Assembly (NCBI RefSeq): GCF_043290135.1
Contig: NC_134710.1
Location: forward strand, 280,869,776-280,933,775
Direction: 5' to 3'
DNA from: Rhipicephalus microplus
Taxonomy: Eukaryota > Arthropoda > Arachnida > Ixodida > Ixodidae
DNA length: 64,000 bases
The notes beneath the pieces were generated by a model. The model ran no database searches. It was not told where the DNA came from and saw only the letters and a list, made by a program, of their open reading frames with translations. The position numbers and the translations under genes are program-made. This document shows, one piece after another, positions 46,256-56,874 of this stretch (positions are counted from its first letter, which is position 1; the number at the start of each line of letters is the position of its first letter).

Positions 46256-47960
46256 CCGATGCCAGGCACTGCTGCTCACTGCTAGACCAGCTACGCTGCA
46301 CAATACGTAACCATGGTAACGCCGCAAGTGTTCTCAGTGAATATGGCCGCCGTGGCGTCATTTCTGCCACACTGTTCACGTATAGCGCGCCGTCTGGGCA
46401 TGACCTCACCACTCGTTCTTTCCTCCGTGCGTTTGGCTTACTCGCATCACGTGGCCCCACGCTGCCATATTTTTTCTCACTGTTTTCGGTGCACGCGCGT
46501 TCAATGTGCATTGGGGCAGGACTTTTAACATTGGAACAGTACTTAGAGCTATTTCATCGCTTATTTAGCGCGCCGTGCAGATGCGAAGAAGTACGTCATA
46601 GCAGAAACTGAAAGTGGCCGGGGAATATCGTTTATTTACGGCGTCATTCGTGACTGCATGAAGTTCATCGCAAAGAAGTCACCCCCTTGAAAAACAATTG
46701 TTTCTGCCGTAACCTACGCGACTTTTGCTGGGAATACTCTCATGCGACAGGATATTTCGCCTTATCCATTCTATCTGCTTATTCATAAAAACAACGTACT
46801 ACATATTTTTGTATGGCGGCTTTTATATTTGTATCTTTTAAACAGACCACGCATAAATTTCATGTAAACGGGTCAGGCATGAAGAAGAAATAAAAAAACT
46901 GTCAAATAATTACTGTTTACTGGTAGACCTAGAGGGTGATTGTGGCATCATCACTTGCCGTATCACAAAATACAAGAGTGACTGATATATTCCGCATGAA
47001 ATTTGGTGACGTCGAATTTTATGAGGAGGTATTATTAGGCATATGTAATTTAGAATTTATAATGCTAACATGTTATATGACACCAAGCGTGCACTTACAA
47101 TGCGATCCAGTTGGTGAGAATGGTCGCAATAAAAACAAGTGCGTATTTTTGCAGTGAGGTAGGGTCACTCTTGGGCCCATTGGAACAGCTGATTATGTGG
47201 CATAAAAATAGAACTTAAATTTCACAGTCCGAGCTACTTTTCTTATTGTCATAATCTTGTAAAAACATCTGACGTACTTCAACTGTTGATCTAAACGTGA
47301 AACACTGTTTTTATTAAAGTTTATTGCTACGCTTGTTGATTCATGACGCTTTCAATGTATAAAATACGTTTTCAGCTCAAACTCTGTTTTCTTTTGGCAT
47401 GCACTATGAAAAGTTTTGGGCTATGCTACTTTTGATAAATATCTAAAAAAGTACTGTGCTGAAAACGCTGTGTAAAAAGCAAAAGTCATATATTTACCAA
47501 AGCTCCAGCTGCTTACACAATGCTGACGTTAACAAAAAAAAAAACTTTACGTCGGAGCACAGCAAAAGTGCAAAAACACGCATCATATCGGCTCAGTTAA
47601 GTGCTGTTGGTCAGTTTTCAACGACGTACTATTCTACGAATCAGTTGGTAAATAAAAACGCATTCGCAAACAATATATGGTAGCATCTAGCATATGTCTA
47701 TTGCCCCGTACGTTGGCCGGCTGGCATAACAAACCGAGACATAAATACGTTGCGTGAAACTTCCAATCACAGTACACCTACTGCTCCTATTACACATATC
47801 AATAAGCTGAATAACAACTAAGGTGCGAGGGGAAGGTAAGATTAGGTGGACAACCCAAGGGCGCAATTGAGTGCTATGAACTGAACATGAACGCCGACTT
47901 CACATTTAGCATTTCTGAAAAGCCAGCACAAACACAGAAGTTTCACGTAGTCAAAAAGGG
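46256..47960. other. unassigned non-coding DNA
   Basis: GC-richer at 46,300-46,510, AT-rich after. No gene supported. Confidence 0.3.
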
Positions 47961-47964
47961 AGTG

Positions 47965-48590
47965 GCGTCGTGCGTGATGTCACTAACACATTCACCTCCG
48001 CACCTACCAATCACAACTGTGGCACGAAACGACACAAATGAAGCCACGACGACCATGAAGAGATTAAACTAGCACATGGGGACACTCACCACCCAATAAA
48101 TTCAAAATAACACCCCTTACCGCGCCATTCAATAAAAGAAACATCGATATCTTAATATCACTAGTAATACTGTCCTGAAGAAGCACAGACACATATTATT
48201 CCAGTTCCGCCAGGAGCAACAAGGCATCGCGCAGTAAACCTGAACAGCGATGGCATATTTAGCGTACATTATTTTGTCAGTGTAAACACGCAATATTCAA
48301 CTAGTGTAGATGTAAATGGCATCTAGCGTGAAGTCACTGAAGGCATACACGCCCGTACCAAGCGAACACACTAGTCACAAAATAAGACTGAGGAAGCCAT
48401 CATGGCCCTGAAGAGAGTTTGCGAGCACATGGCGACAGTCACCGAACATTACAATCAGAATCACGCCGCTTATTTCGCTGTTCAATCATGAACATCGATG
48501 ACTCGAAATCACTTCTGGTACCCTCTTGAAGAAACACACACATATACGAGTATTGCAGTTCAGGGCAGCGTAGGATGGCATCGAGGGGGA
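47965..48590 (+). repeat. diverged tandem duplication (unit about 350 bp)
   Basis: GAAGCCACGACGACCATGAAGAG...AGCACATGGGGACA at about 48,040 matches GAAGCCATCATGGCCCTGAAGAG...AGCACATGGCGACA at about 48,390. Both continue through AAACATCGAT/GAACATCGAT, CCTGAAGAAGCACA/CTTGAAGAAACACA and GGATGGCATCG/CAAGGCATCG. Two units; no coding sense recognised. Confidence 0.65.
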
Positions 48591-48599
48591 AAGATCAGT

Positions 48600-49226
48600 C
48601 GGGTCTTCCCATTCGCTAGCCATGCTCTGACCACACTGGAAGGGAAACGACCACCGCCGCTCAATTTTTCCAGCGTACAGCCTACTTTTGCGTTACTCTC
48701 AAATATTTTCGAGTTACTCTACAAAAACCGGCTGCTCACGCGTTCTACAAAGGCGTGACCACGGCTGCACACTCAAAGCAGTGCAAGGGCAAATTTGACG
48801 AAGGCTAGCCCTTCAAAGATAGACGGCGATCTTGGAGGCGCACATTCAAACAGTGGTATGTCCATCCTATCTAGAATTTACTTTACGTTAAAGGGGCCTT
48901 ATAGAAAACCATCTCACAAACCAATGATCTGTCCCTCAAGGGTCTTTAACATTGACCCGTGTACACTGCAAATTGTATTTGTACTTTTACTAGCTTATTG
49001 TACATAAGAAAACGGAAGCCGTTTAGGTTTTCTAAAATACCTCTGGGACGACCGTACTTTTCTTGCGCGCTGCGCAGCTCGAGTTGACTCCACAACGTGA
49101 ATGCTTTCACTCACATGGGCCGACGCTGGCTTCGTCATCAGGGCGGTGGAGAAGGAAGGTTCATGGCAGCGCCCCGTTACTAAGTCAAAGTATGAGATAC
49201 TTTTTGCCTTCCCCTTCCCCCAATTA
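48600..49226. other. unassigned non-coding DNA
   Basis: Nothing recognisable beyond an AATAAA-free AT-rich patch. Confidence 0.25.
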
Positions 49227-49657
49227 GCCCCGCCACGGAAGTCTAGTGGTTAAGGTACTCGGCTGCTGACCCGCAGGTCGCGGGATCGAATCCCGGCTGT
49301 GGTGGCTGCATTTCCGATGGAGGTGAAAATAATGTAGGCCCGTGCGCTCAGATTTGGGTGCACGTTAAAGAACACCAGGTGGTCGACATTTCCGGAGCCC
49401 TCCACTGCGGCGTCTCTCATAATCATATGGTGGTTTGGGACGTCAAACTCCCCATATCAGGCTGCGGCGGCTGCATTATCGATAGAGGCGGAAATGTTGT
49501 AGGCCCGTCTGCTCAGATTTGGGTGCACGGTAAAGAACCCCAGGTGGTCAAAATTTCCGGAGCCCTCCACTACGGCGTCTCTTATAATCATATGGTGGTT
49601 TTGGGACGATAAACCGCACATATCAATCAATCAAACTCCACATATCAATCAATCCTC
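49227..49657 (+). mobile_element. dimeric Ruka-type SINE
   Basis: A full copy (49,227-49,459; head, core, truncated CATATCA tail) is fused at 49,460 to a second copy that lacks the tRNA head and starts at GGCTGCGGCGGCTGCATT. A further partial tail (ACTCCACATATCAATCAATC) follows. One flanking duplication (CCCCCAATTA at about 49,217-49,226 and 49,660-49,669) encloses the whole, so the dimer entered as one unit. Confidence 0.9.
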
Positions 49658-49675
49658 TCCCCCCAATTAAGTGAC

Positions 49676-51849
49676 TAGGCACTTTATGAGCACTAAGCTT
49701 TGGTGATGCACTCAGTAATTGGATTCGAATACAGCATATAAGCTTTGATAATGACATGAAGAGCAGGCTTCACCGCAATGCATTTACAGTGCAATGAAAT
49801 TAGACGGGCCCGGGTTCAAGTTATGTCGCTTTAGATGCCTACAATGGACGCGTGGAGATGCATACGACGGCGGAAAGGATATATGAATGCTTGAATTTGA
49901 TTTATAAGATCGTGCAAAATATAAGTCGCTTGCAGCACATTCGTCAATAACATACTCCCATTACAGAAAGCCTGACGGAACTACGAAAATATGTTGACTA
50001 TAGCAGAAATTTCCCTTACTGATGGATGAACAGGACCGTAGAACTATATGATACAACCAACCATAGTCGTTCCATCGAAGCAACCGATCTGTTTACGAGA
50101 TCGCCTTTCATTAAAAATTCTCTGTACTATTGCCGAGAGCTTTCCAGCAACGCTTGTTAACTTAGGAAGCAACTTTCAACTTCACTTAGCCACATCGTAT
50201 TTTCACAAGGGTTAAGCGACGTCACCTTGTTTTCTGAAGAGGACCCACCTATACTCATTTGGGCAGATGGCCCGAAACAGTCTCATTCGACGCAAGCCCT
50301 CCGCTTGAGTTACTTGCCTCTGTTTCATTTCATACAGCGTCCCTATTCTGCCGCTGGATCTACTTTAGAAGTTGCTTTGGCCCCAGTGTGTCTGGCAAAA
50401 ACAGATGCTTTGAGAGAGGTCTTTTCACACAGTGGTATCACCCCTTAAATGTGTGTATGATAGCCGCACTTCAATATTTGTCACAGTTGAACTTAAATGC
50501 ATGATTTATTACAAGTTTTAGTATGTTCTGCAAGTGCCTTTTCTGTGCCTTAGATTTATTTTCATGCGGCGTTGTGAATGGGCGTGCGCAATGGGGGGGG
50601 GGGGGGGGACAAAAACACGTAAGCCACCCCCCTCCCCATCCCATATTCATGTACATTGCAAAAAATATTTTCCCTTGATTACGTAAAAAGGCGTAGGTAA
50701 CTTGCTGCCAACCACTTCCGTAAAAAGAAAATGGTACACCAGAGATCCTGTAGAACACATAGAACGTACAGCCCGTTAAACTTTCACGGAGACTGCCGCA
50801 ATGAATAAATAAGGTAACGGCTGCTACGGAACAACACCTGCTCTGTAGGGCTATTTCTCACACATTATTCATAATACTACTGCTACATGTCCGTAAAAAA
50901 CAAACGTGTTTCCATTACATTCAACATGAGGCACACCTAATCAGCAGATCTTTCGTCTACAAGTAAAACGTCATTTAAAATTTCCCAGGCCACTATTCCA
51001 ACTAATCCTGTAGCAGCGTCACCTGAGAACTTTTTGACTGCACCTGTACATGCTAAAAACTTACGAAGTGAATTCAAATGTTTAAAAACCAACAAGGACA
51101 ATTTTCTATTCACTGAAATTGAATTTGATTTTCCTATGATCATAAAACAATTATACAGCACAGACATGCTGCAAATTGTGTGAACAAAACTTGTCAAAAA
51201 ATTTATTTTATTTTGGCAGCTTTGTATCTGGAATTCAAATACGAAGAAGGAATATCATAACTTCCAGATACCCAAAGCACCTGTGTTGTTTTCCTAATGT
51301 AATACTATTGTGCTGACTTCTTTTCTGAAAAAGAGGAAAAACATTTTGTCAGTACAACCACACCAGGCGAGTATAGAGCAAATAACAGAGCGAGCACAAT
51401 TAATTATTCATTTCAAGACTCCTAATAGGCCTTGTTAGAGGCACTGGCTTGCAGCACAAAAATAATGATCACACATAATAAATGGTAATTCATATCATAC
51501 TTAATAAAATGGCTGAAAGCATAAACAACTTAATAAATATACCAAAATATTGGCTAACAGTATTAGTTGAGGCAGAAGGAGCAAAGGAGTAATTCAATGT
51601 ATTAAGCAATGCAATGATCAGCGTTGTGCCATGCAAGTGTGTTGGTTTGCACATGAGCCTAAAGGGGGGGGGGGGAGTTGTGAGTTATCTTCTATATCGA
51701 GCAAATGGACATATTTTAGCACATATAGGCTGCCTGAAAAGAAGCTTTTACTGCCGCTTAGAACTGCTTAGTCATGAAACCACCTACCTATTCAGGGAAA
51801 ATCTTCACTGCCACGAAGACATGCACCAAGGTTAATTGGGCTATTTATA
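49676..51849. other. unassigned non-coding DNA
   Basis: Contains G-runs at about 50,594-50,608 and 51,664-51,675. ORFs at 50,227-50,504 and 50,471-50,758 have no recognised motif. Confidence 0.3.
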
Positions 51850-52410
51850 GGCCTTATGCAAAATTGCTGCCCTTTGTCAGCCATCGCGTGCATAGCTGCC
51901 ATGTTATAAGCTCAGTGCGGCGCAGTATGCATAGTTCACATGTGATTACGTATACATATACGTAACGCGTATCGACGTAAGGCGTGTATTGGCCGATATT
52001 GACGATGCCGACGTATTGCTACGTGTCTTGCTGCATGCAGAGAGGAACTCGGAATGCTTAAGTAAAAAAGGTAAACCATAAACTTTGCCCCTTGTCATGT
52101 TTTCAAGCTGACGACTTTTCCAGAATATGCTCGGGCTGCTGCTCCCGAAGCACGTCTTTGTGTACGCCTTTCTAAGCAAATCAGACGTGCAATAGTGTTT
52201 GTACTTGCGTTGGTACAAAATGCTGCTTGCCGAAGCAAGGTACTTTTTGCAACGTTGCCGCTAGTAGCCGTTTGCCAAGTGAGGGCTACTCGTACGCTAC
52301 ACGCAGAACCGACCTTCACGCAACGAGGTTCATCACGGCCAATTGTGTGTCTCTAACATGGCGGCAATGCACACGACAAGCGACAGATGGCAGCAATTTT
52401 GCATAAGGTC
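51850..52410. mobile_element. TIR element (about 561 bp), probably non-autonomous
   Basis: GGCCTTATGCAAAATTGCTGCC at the left is inverted at the right (GGCAGCAATTTTGCATAAGGTC). The TIRs extend imperfectly for ~75 bp (TGTCAGCCATCGCGTGCAT / ATGCACACGACAAGCGACA). A TA dinucleotide flanks both ends, compatible with a Tc1/mariner-type TA target. The minus-strand ORFs inside (51,946-52,319) have no recognised transposase motif. Confidence 0.75.
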
Positions 52411-53680
52411 TATTATTTGTAACCTGATTAACTTTTTGTAAACTTTTTGTAAAATGTATTATACTAGCTTATATGAACGAAGTTTGGCGCAGTTTAAATG
52501 CAGTGTACTTTACTGCTTAAAGCTTGCATCCTACTAGCATTCAAAGCCTGTTACCATTTGAACGCGTTTAAAATATTCAATGCTGTCAAACCCACCAGCT
52601 ATAATGATCCAAATCATTACTTTGTGTTAGTTATAACAACCATATTTCAGTGCACTTGCGATTTTTCTAGGCTGCCTGTTGAAACTGCATCCACGTGTAC
52701 ACTCAAACCTTGTTATAACAAAGTTGAAGGGAGCCACAATTATTTTGGTATATCCATTATTTCGTTATATACATTATAGCAGTTTGTTGCGATGCATGTT
52801 CAGATGTGCGCACACCTATAAGCATGCAAAGAAGGAAACCGCCTCGAGACTCGATGTATTGCTACGTGACCACGCGTGTGATGGAAAATAAACACAGTCG
52901 AATGTCAATAACTTTAACATTCCTAATTGTAACTTCCGGTTAATTCGAACTCGCGCTGTGGTCCCGTCAAAGCTATGTGTATTCCAATGGGCGAAAACGC
53001 CCTGTTATTCGTAGGCGCAAGCACTTGCGACGGCTAGTTCGAACATACCGTGCTCCGAAAATGCTCTCAGCACCATGCCCAATCATGCAGCGGCACCTCT
53101 CAACGCTGCGCGCAAACAGAAAAAAGGAAAGGAAAGAAAAGGCTCTGGCAAAATGTTTGCTCTCTCTCAAATGCCCATCTGCGACGTGCTTGTGCCACGC
53201 TTCTCTTTTTTCCGTCCCTGCCACGTAGAAACCCTTCTCCTTTCAACGCAGCCTGTGAAGAGAGAGAGGGAAAAAAGAAACCTATATAATAAATGTAAGT
53301 CTTCTGAAGTTTCCCCACCTTGTGTTCTTAAGTGAGAGAAAAATCACTTTGCACCGCGGCGCCGCTTCTTGGTCATGTAACCCACCGAACGCTTCCTCAT
53401 TCCTCTCTGCTGGCTGTGAGAGGAGGATGGCTCTCTCGGCCGTGCGTGGGTGGCTGTAAGGCTGGCGGGGAAGTTTCGAAAGAGCCCCGCTAAACGAGCG
53501 TCAAACTCCGCAGAAAACGATATACTTACCACACCACGGTTGTTTTTATAGACTAATTTAGTTCGTTATTTTCATTTACCGGTCAGTTTTAATTCATTAC
53601 AACAATGTTTAAAATGCATGGTTCTCAATAGAGCTTTCAAGAGAAATTTTATTTACTTCATAATGTTCATTATTTCTCTA
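52411..53680. other. unassigned non-coding DNA
   Basis: A purine-rich patch (53,110-53,145) and opposing ORFs at 52,973-53,335 without domains. No gene supported. Confidence 0.3.
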
Positions 53681-53683
53681 GTA

Positions 53684-53756
53684 GCGATGGCGTAGTGGTT
53701 AGAGCATCCGCCTCGCATGTAAAAGGTCCGTGGCTCAAATCCCGGTGTCGTGCAGT
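53684..53756 (+). repeat. tRNA-like sequence (pol III box A/B) at the LINE 5' end
   Basis: TGGCGTAGTGGTTAGAGC fits box A and GGCTCAAATCCC fits box B at the right spacing. The middle CCTCGCATG resembles an Ala(CGC)-type anticodon loop, but the anticodon stem hardly pairs, so it is not a functional tRNA gene. It may be a SINE fused to the LINE, or the LINE's own internal pol III promoter. Confidence 0.65.
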
Positions 53757-53853
53757 TCCCAACCGGATAAAAAAATCCGCGTGGTGATGCAACTGCATGA
53801 CGAGTCCTGGGGTGCGGCCTCACCGGTAACCACCGCCGGGAACGCACTCCTTC

Positions 53854-54831
53854 ATGAGAGGAGGATTGGCCACCCTGGTTAAGTATCTGGCCACTACCTC
53901 CCACATGCATACGTCAAATAACTCACGGCCCTCAGTCCCCAGCAGCTGCGAAGCAATTGACCACGGCGGCGGTCATATCTGCAACGCAGCAGAGGGTGCT
54001 AAGAATCATTGGATCCGGACAGGCCGCCATTGGAACCTGAACTTGGCAACGTTTAACGCTAAAGCCTTATCTACTGAGGGAAGTCTAGCTGTACAATTCG
54101 AGGAGCTAAAGGGTGTTAAAAGGGATATAATAGGGCTCAGTGAGGTTAGGAGGACAGATGAGGCCTATACGGTGCTACAGAATGGGCATGTCCTTTGCTA
54201 TCGGGGCTTGGCTGACAGAAGAGAACTGGGAGTGAGGTTCCTAATTTACAGAAACATAGCTGGCAACATAGAGGAATATTATAGCATTAATGAAAGGGTG
54301 GTAGGTATTGTAATTAAACTGAATAAGAAATACAAGATGAAGGTGGTACAGGCTTACACGCCTACATCAAGCCATAATGACGCTTCAGTTGAAAGCTTCT
54401 ATGAAGACGTGGAATCGGCAATGAGTAAGATAAAAACACAGTATACAATACTGAAGGGAGACTTTAATGCAAAGGTAGGGAAGAAGCAGGCTGGAGACCA
54501 GGCCGTAGGAGATTATGGCATCGGTAATAGAAACGCCAGAGGAAAGCTACAAGTAAAATTCGCAGAACGCAATAATTTACGGATTTTAAATACCTTCTAT
54601 CAAAAACGAGGAAACCGCAAGTGGACATGGAGGAGCCCTAATGGCGAAAATAAGAACGAAATAGACTTTATAATGAGTGCACACCCAGGCACCGTGCAGG
54701 ATGTGGAAGTGGTTGGCAAGGTGCGATGCAGTGACCATAGAATGGTATGGTCTCGAATTCACCTAGACTTGAAAAAGGAAAGACAGAAACCCATACGCAA
54801 GAAGCGAATCAATGAGCTAGCACTGAGATAG
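53854..54831 (+). pseudogene. RTE-like endonuclease (EEP fold)
   Basis: 325 codons up to the TAG at 54,829-54,831. Catalytic positions of the APE-like fold: ATFNAK (N68), LSEVRR (E97), YTP (168-170), KGDFNAK (D203, N205), EIDFIM (D271) and CSDHRMV (D294, H295), all intact. Domestic proteins called craniofacial development protein 2 come from the same kind of RTE endonuclease; this one continues in frame into RT after the stop. It would nick target DNA for target-primed reverse transcription. Confidence 0.92.
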
Positions 54832-55860
54832 AAAGTACAGGAATTCAGAGTCTCGCTTCAGAACAGGTACTCGGCTCTTAGTGAGGAAACGAACCTTAGC
54901 ATAGATACAATGAATGATAATCTGACGAGTATCATTAAGGAGTGTGCAGTGGTAGTTGGAGGCAGAGTAGTATGACAGGACACTGGAAAGCTTAACCAGG
55001 AAACGAAAAATCTCATTAAGAAGCGTCAAATCATGAAAGTCTCAAGTACAACAGACAAAATAGAACTGGCAGAGCTTTCGAAGTTGATTAGTAGGCGTAA
55101 GTTATACGATGTAAGAAGGTATAACCTCGAGATAACTGAACCCAATCTGAAAAACGGAGAAAGTGTCAAATCAGTGAAAAGGAAACTTGGGATAGGCAAA
55201 AATCAGATGTATGCACTAAGGGACAAAGAAGGCAAAATAACTACCAATATGGATAGGATAGTTAAAATAGCGGAGGAGTTTTACAGAGATCTGTACAGTA
55301 GCCGGGACAACCACCACATTACCACTGTAAGAACTAGCAGTGACCGAGATGACACCCCACCAGTAATGATAAAAGAAGTCAGAAAAGTTTTGGAGAGCAC
55401 GCAAAGAGGCAAAGCTGCTAGTGAGGATCAGGTAACATCAGATCTGCTGAAAGATGGAGGACAGATTGTGTTAGAGAAACTAGCCATCCTGTTTACGAGG
55501 TATCTCCTGACGGGAAGAGTACCAGTGTCTTGGAAGAACGCTAACATCATCTTAATACATAAGAAAAGAGATGACAAGGACTTGAACAATTGCAGGCCGA
55601 TTAGCTTGCTCTCTGTAGTATACATGCTATTTACAAAGGTAATTGCTAACAGAGTAAAGAAAACATTAGAATTCAATCAACCAAAGAAACAAGCAGGATT
55701 TCGAACAGGCTACTCAACAATCAACCCCATTCATACTATCAATCAGGTAATAGAGAAATGCTCAGAATATAACCAACTACTATACATAGCCTTCATAGAT
55801 TACGAGAAGGCGTTTGATTCAGTAGAAATATCAGCCGTCATGCAGACACTGCGGAAGTAG
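54832..55860 (+). pseudogene. RTE-like linker and reverse transcriptase, fingers/palm
   Basis: Same frame as the endonuclease, with an internal TGA at 54,973-54,975 and a terminal TAG at 55,858-55,860. RT blocks seen from the ATG at 55,033: NCRPISLLS (186-194), KKQAGFRTGYST (218-229) and FIDYEKAFD (254-262; motif A aspartate D256). Confidence 0.9.
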
Positions 55861-56640
55861 GGCGTCGATGAAGTATATATAAACATCCTGGAAGAAATCT
55901 ACAGGGGATCAACTGCTACCATAGTGCTTCATAAAGAAAGCACAGAATACCAATAAAGAAGAGGTAAGGCAGGGGGATACAATCTCCCCAATGCTATTTA
56001 CCGCGTGCTTACAGGAGGTTTTCAGAAGCCTAGAATGGGAACAGTTAGGGATAAGAGTTATTGGAGAGTACCTTAGTAACCTGCGCTTCGCCGAAGACAT
56101 TGCATTGCTGAGTAACTCAGGGGACGAATTGCAACTCATGATTACGAAGTTAGACAAGGAAAGCAGAAAGGTGAATCGTAAAATGAATCTGCAGAAAACG
56201 AAAGTAATGTGCAACAACCTCAGAAAAGAGCAGCGCTTCGAGATAGGTAATAGTGCACTTCAAGTTGTAAAAGACTATGTCTACTTAGGGCAGGTAATAA
56301 CCATGGAGCCGAACCACGAGATTGAAGTAACTAGAAGAATAAGAATGGGGTAGAGCACATTTGGCAAGCACTCTCAAATTATGACAGGTAGATTGCCACT
56401 ATCCCTCAAGAAGAAGATGTATAACAGCTGTATCTTGTTGGTACTTGGCTACAGAGCAGAAACCTGGAGACTTACAAAGAGTGTTCAGCTTAAATTGAGG
56501 ACGATGCCGAGAGCAATGGAAAGAAAAATGGTAGGTGTAACCTTAAGAGACAAGAAGAGAGCAGAGTGGATTAGGGAACAAACGGGGGTTAAGGATATCA
56601 TAGCTGGAATAAAGAAGAAGAAATGGACATAGGCCGCGCA
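55861..56640 (+). pseudogene. RTE-like reverse transcriptase, catalytic motif and C-terminus
   Basis: After a frameshift near 55,950 the frame resumes (QGDTISP block), then LRFAEDIALLS at 56,081-56,113. The usual FADD is FAED, through a GAA at 56,093-56,095 in place of an aspartate codon, which should abolish catalysis. A TAG at 56,351-56,353 interrupts; TGRLPLSLK, YRAETWRLT and RRAEWIRE-like words lie downstream, ending near 56,632. Confidence 0.9.
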
Positions 56641-56874
56641 AGTAACGCGTAGACAGGATAACAGCTGGTCGTTAAGGGTAACTAACTGAATTTCCAGTGA
56701 AGGCAAGCGGGTTAGGGGGAGACAAAAGGTTAGGTGGGCAGATGAGATTAAGAAGTTTGCGGGTATAAATTGGCAGCAGCAAGCACACAGGACCGGGTTA
56801 ACTGGCGGAACATGGGAGAGGCCTTTGTCCTGCAGTGGACGTAGTCAGGCTTATGATGATAATGATGCTGCAGC

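Larger units (their letters stand above)
53684..56870 (+). mobile_element. RTE-like LINE with a tRNA-like 5' end
   Basis: About 3.2 kb: tRNA-like head (53,684-53,756), a short 5' region, endonuclease, reverse transcriptase, then a 3' region ending in GATGATAATGATG. One continuous frame encodes EN and RT, the RTE organisation; the tail of short ATG repeats also fits RTE. The frame is broken by four stops and a frameshift. The 3' end recurs as a truncated copy at 34,650-35,088. Confidence 0.9.

Noticed and set aside
53684..53756. Functional tRNA gene
   Set aside because: Box A and B are present, but the anticodon stem and acceptor do not pair; it is a tRNA-derived head of a repeat. The same holds for all SINE heads in the window.
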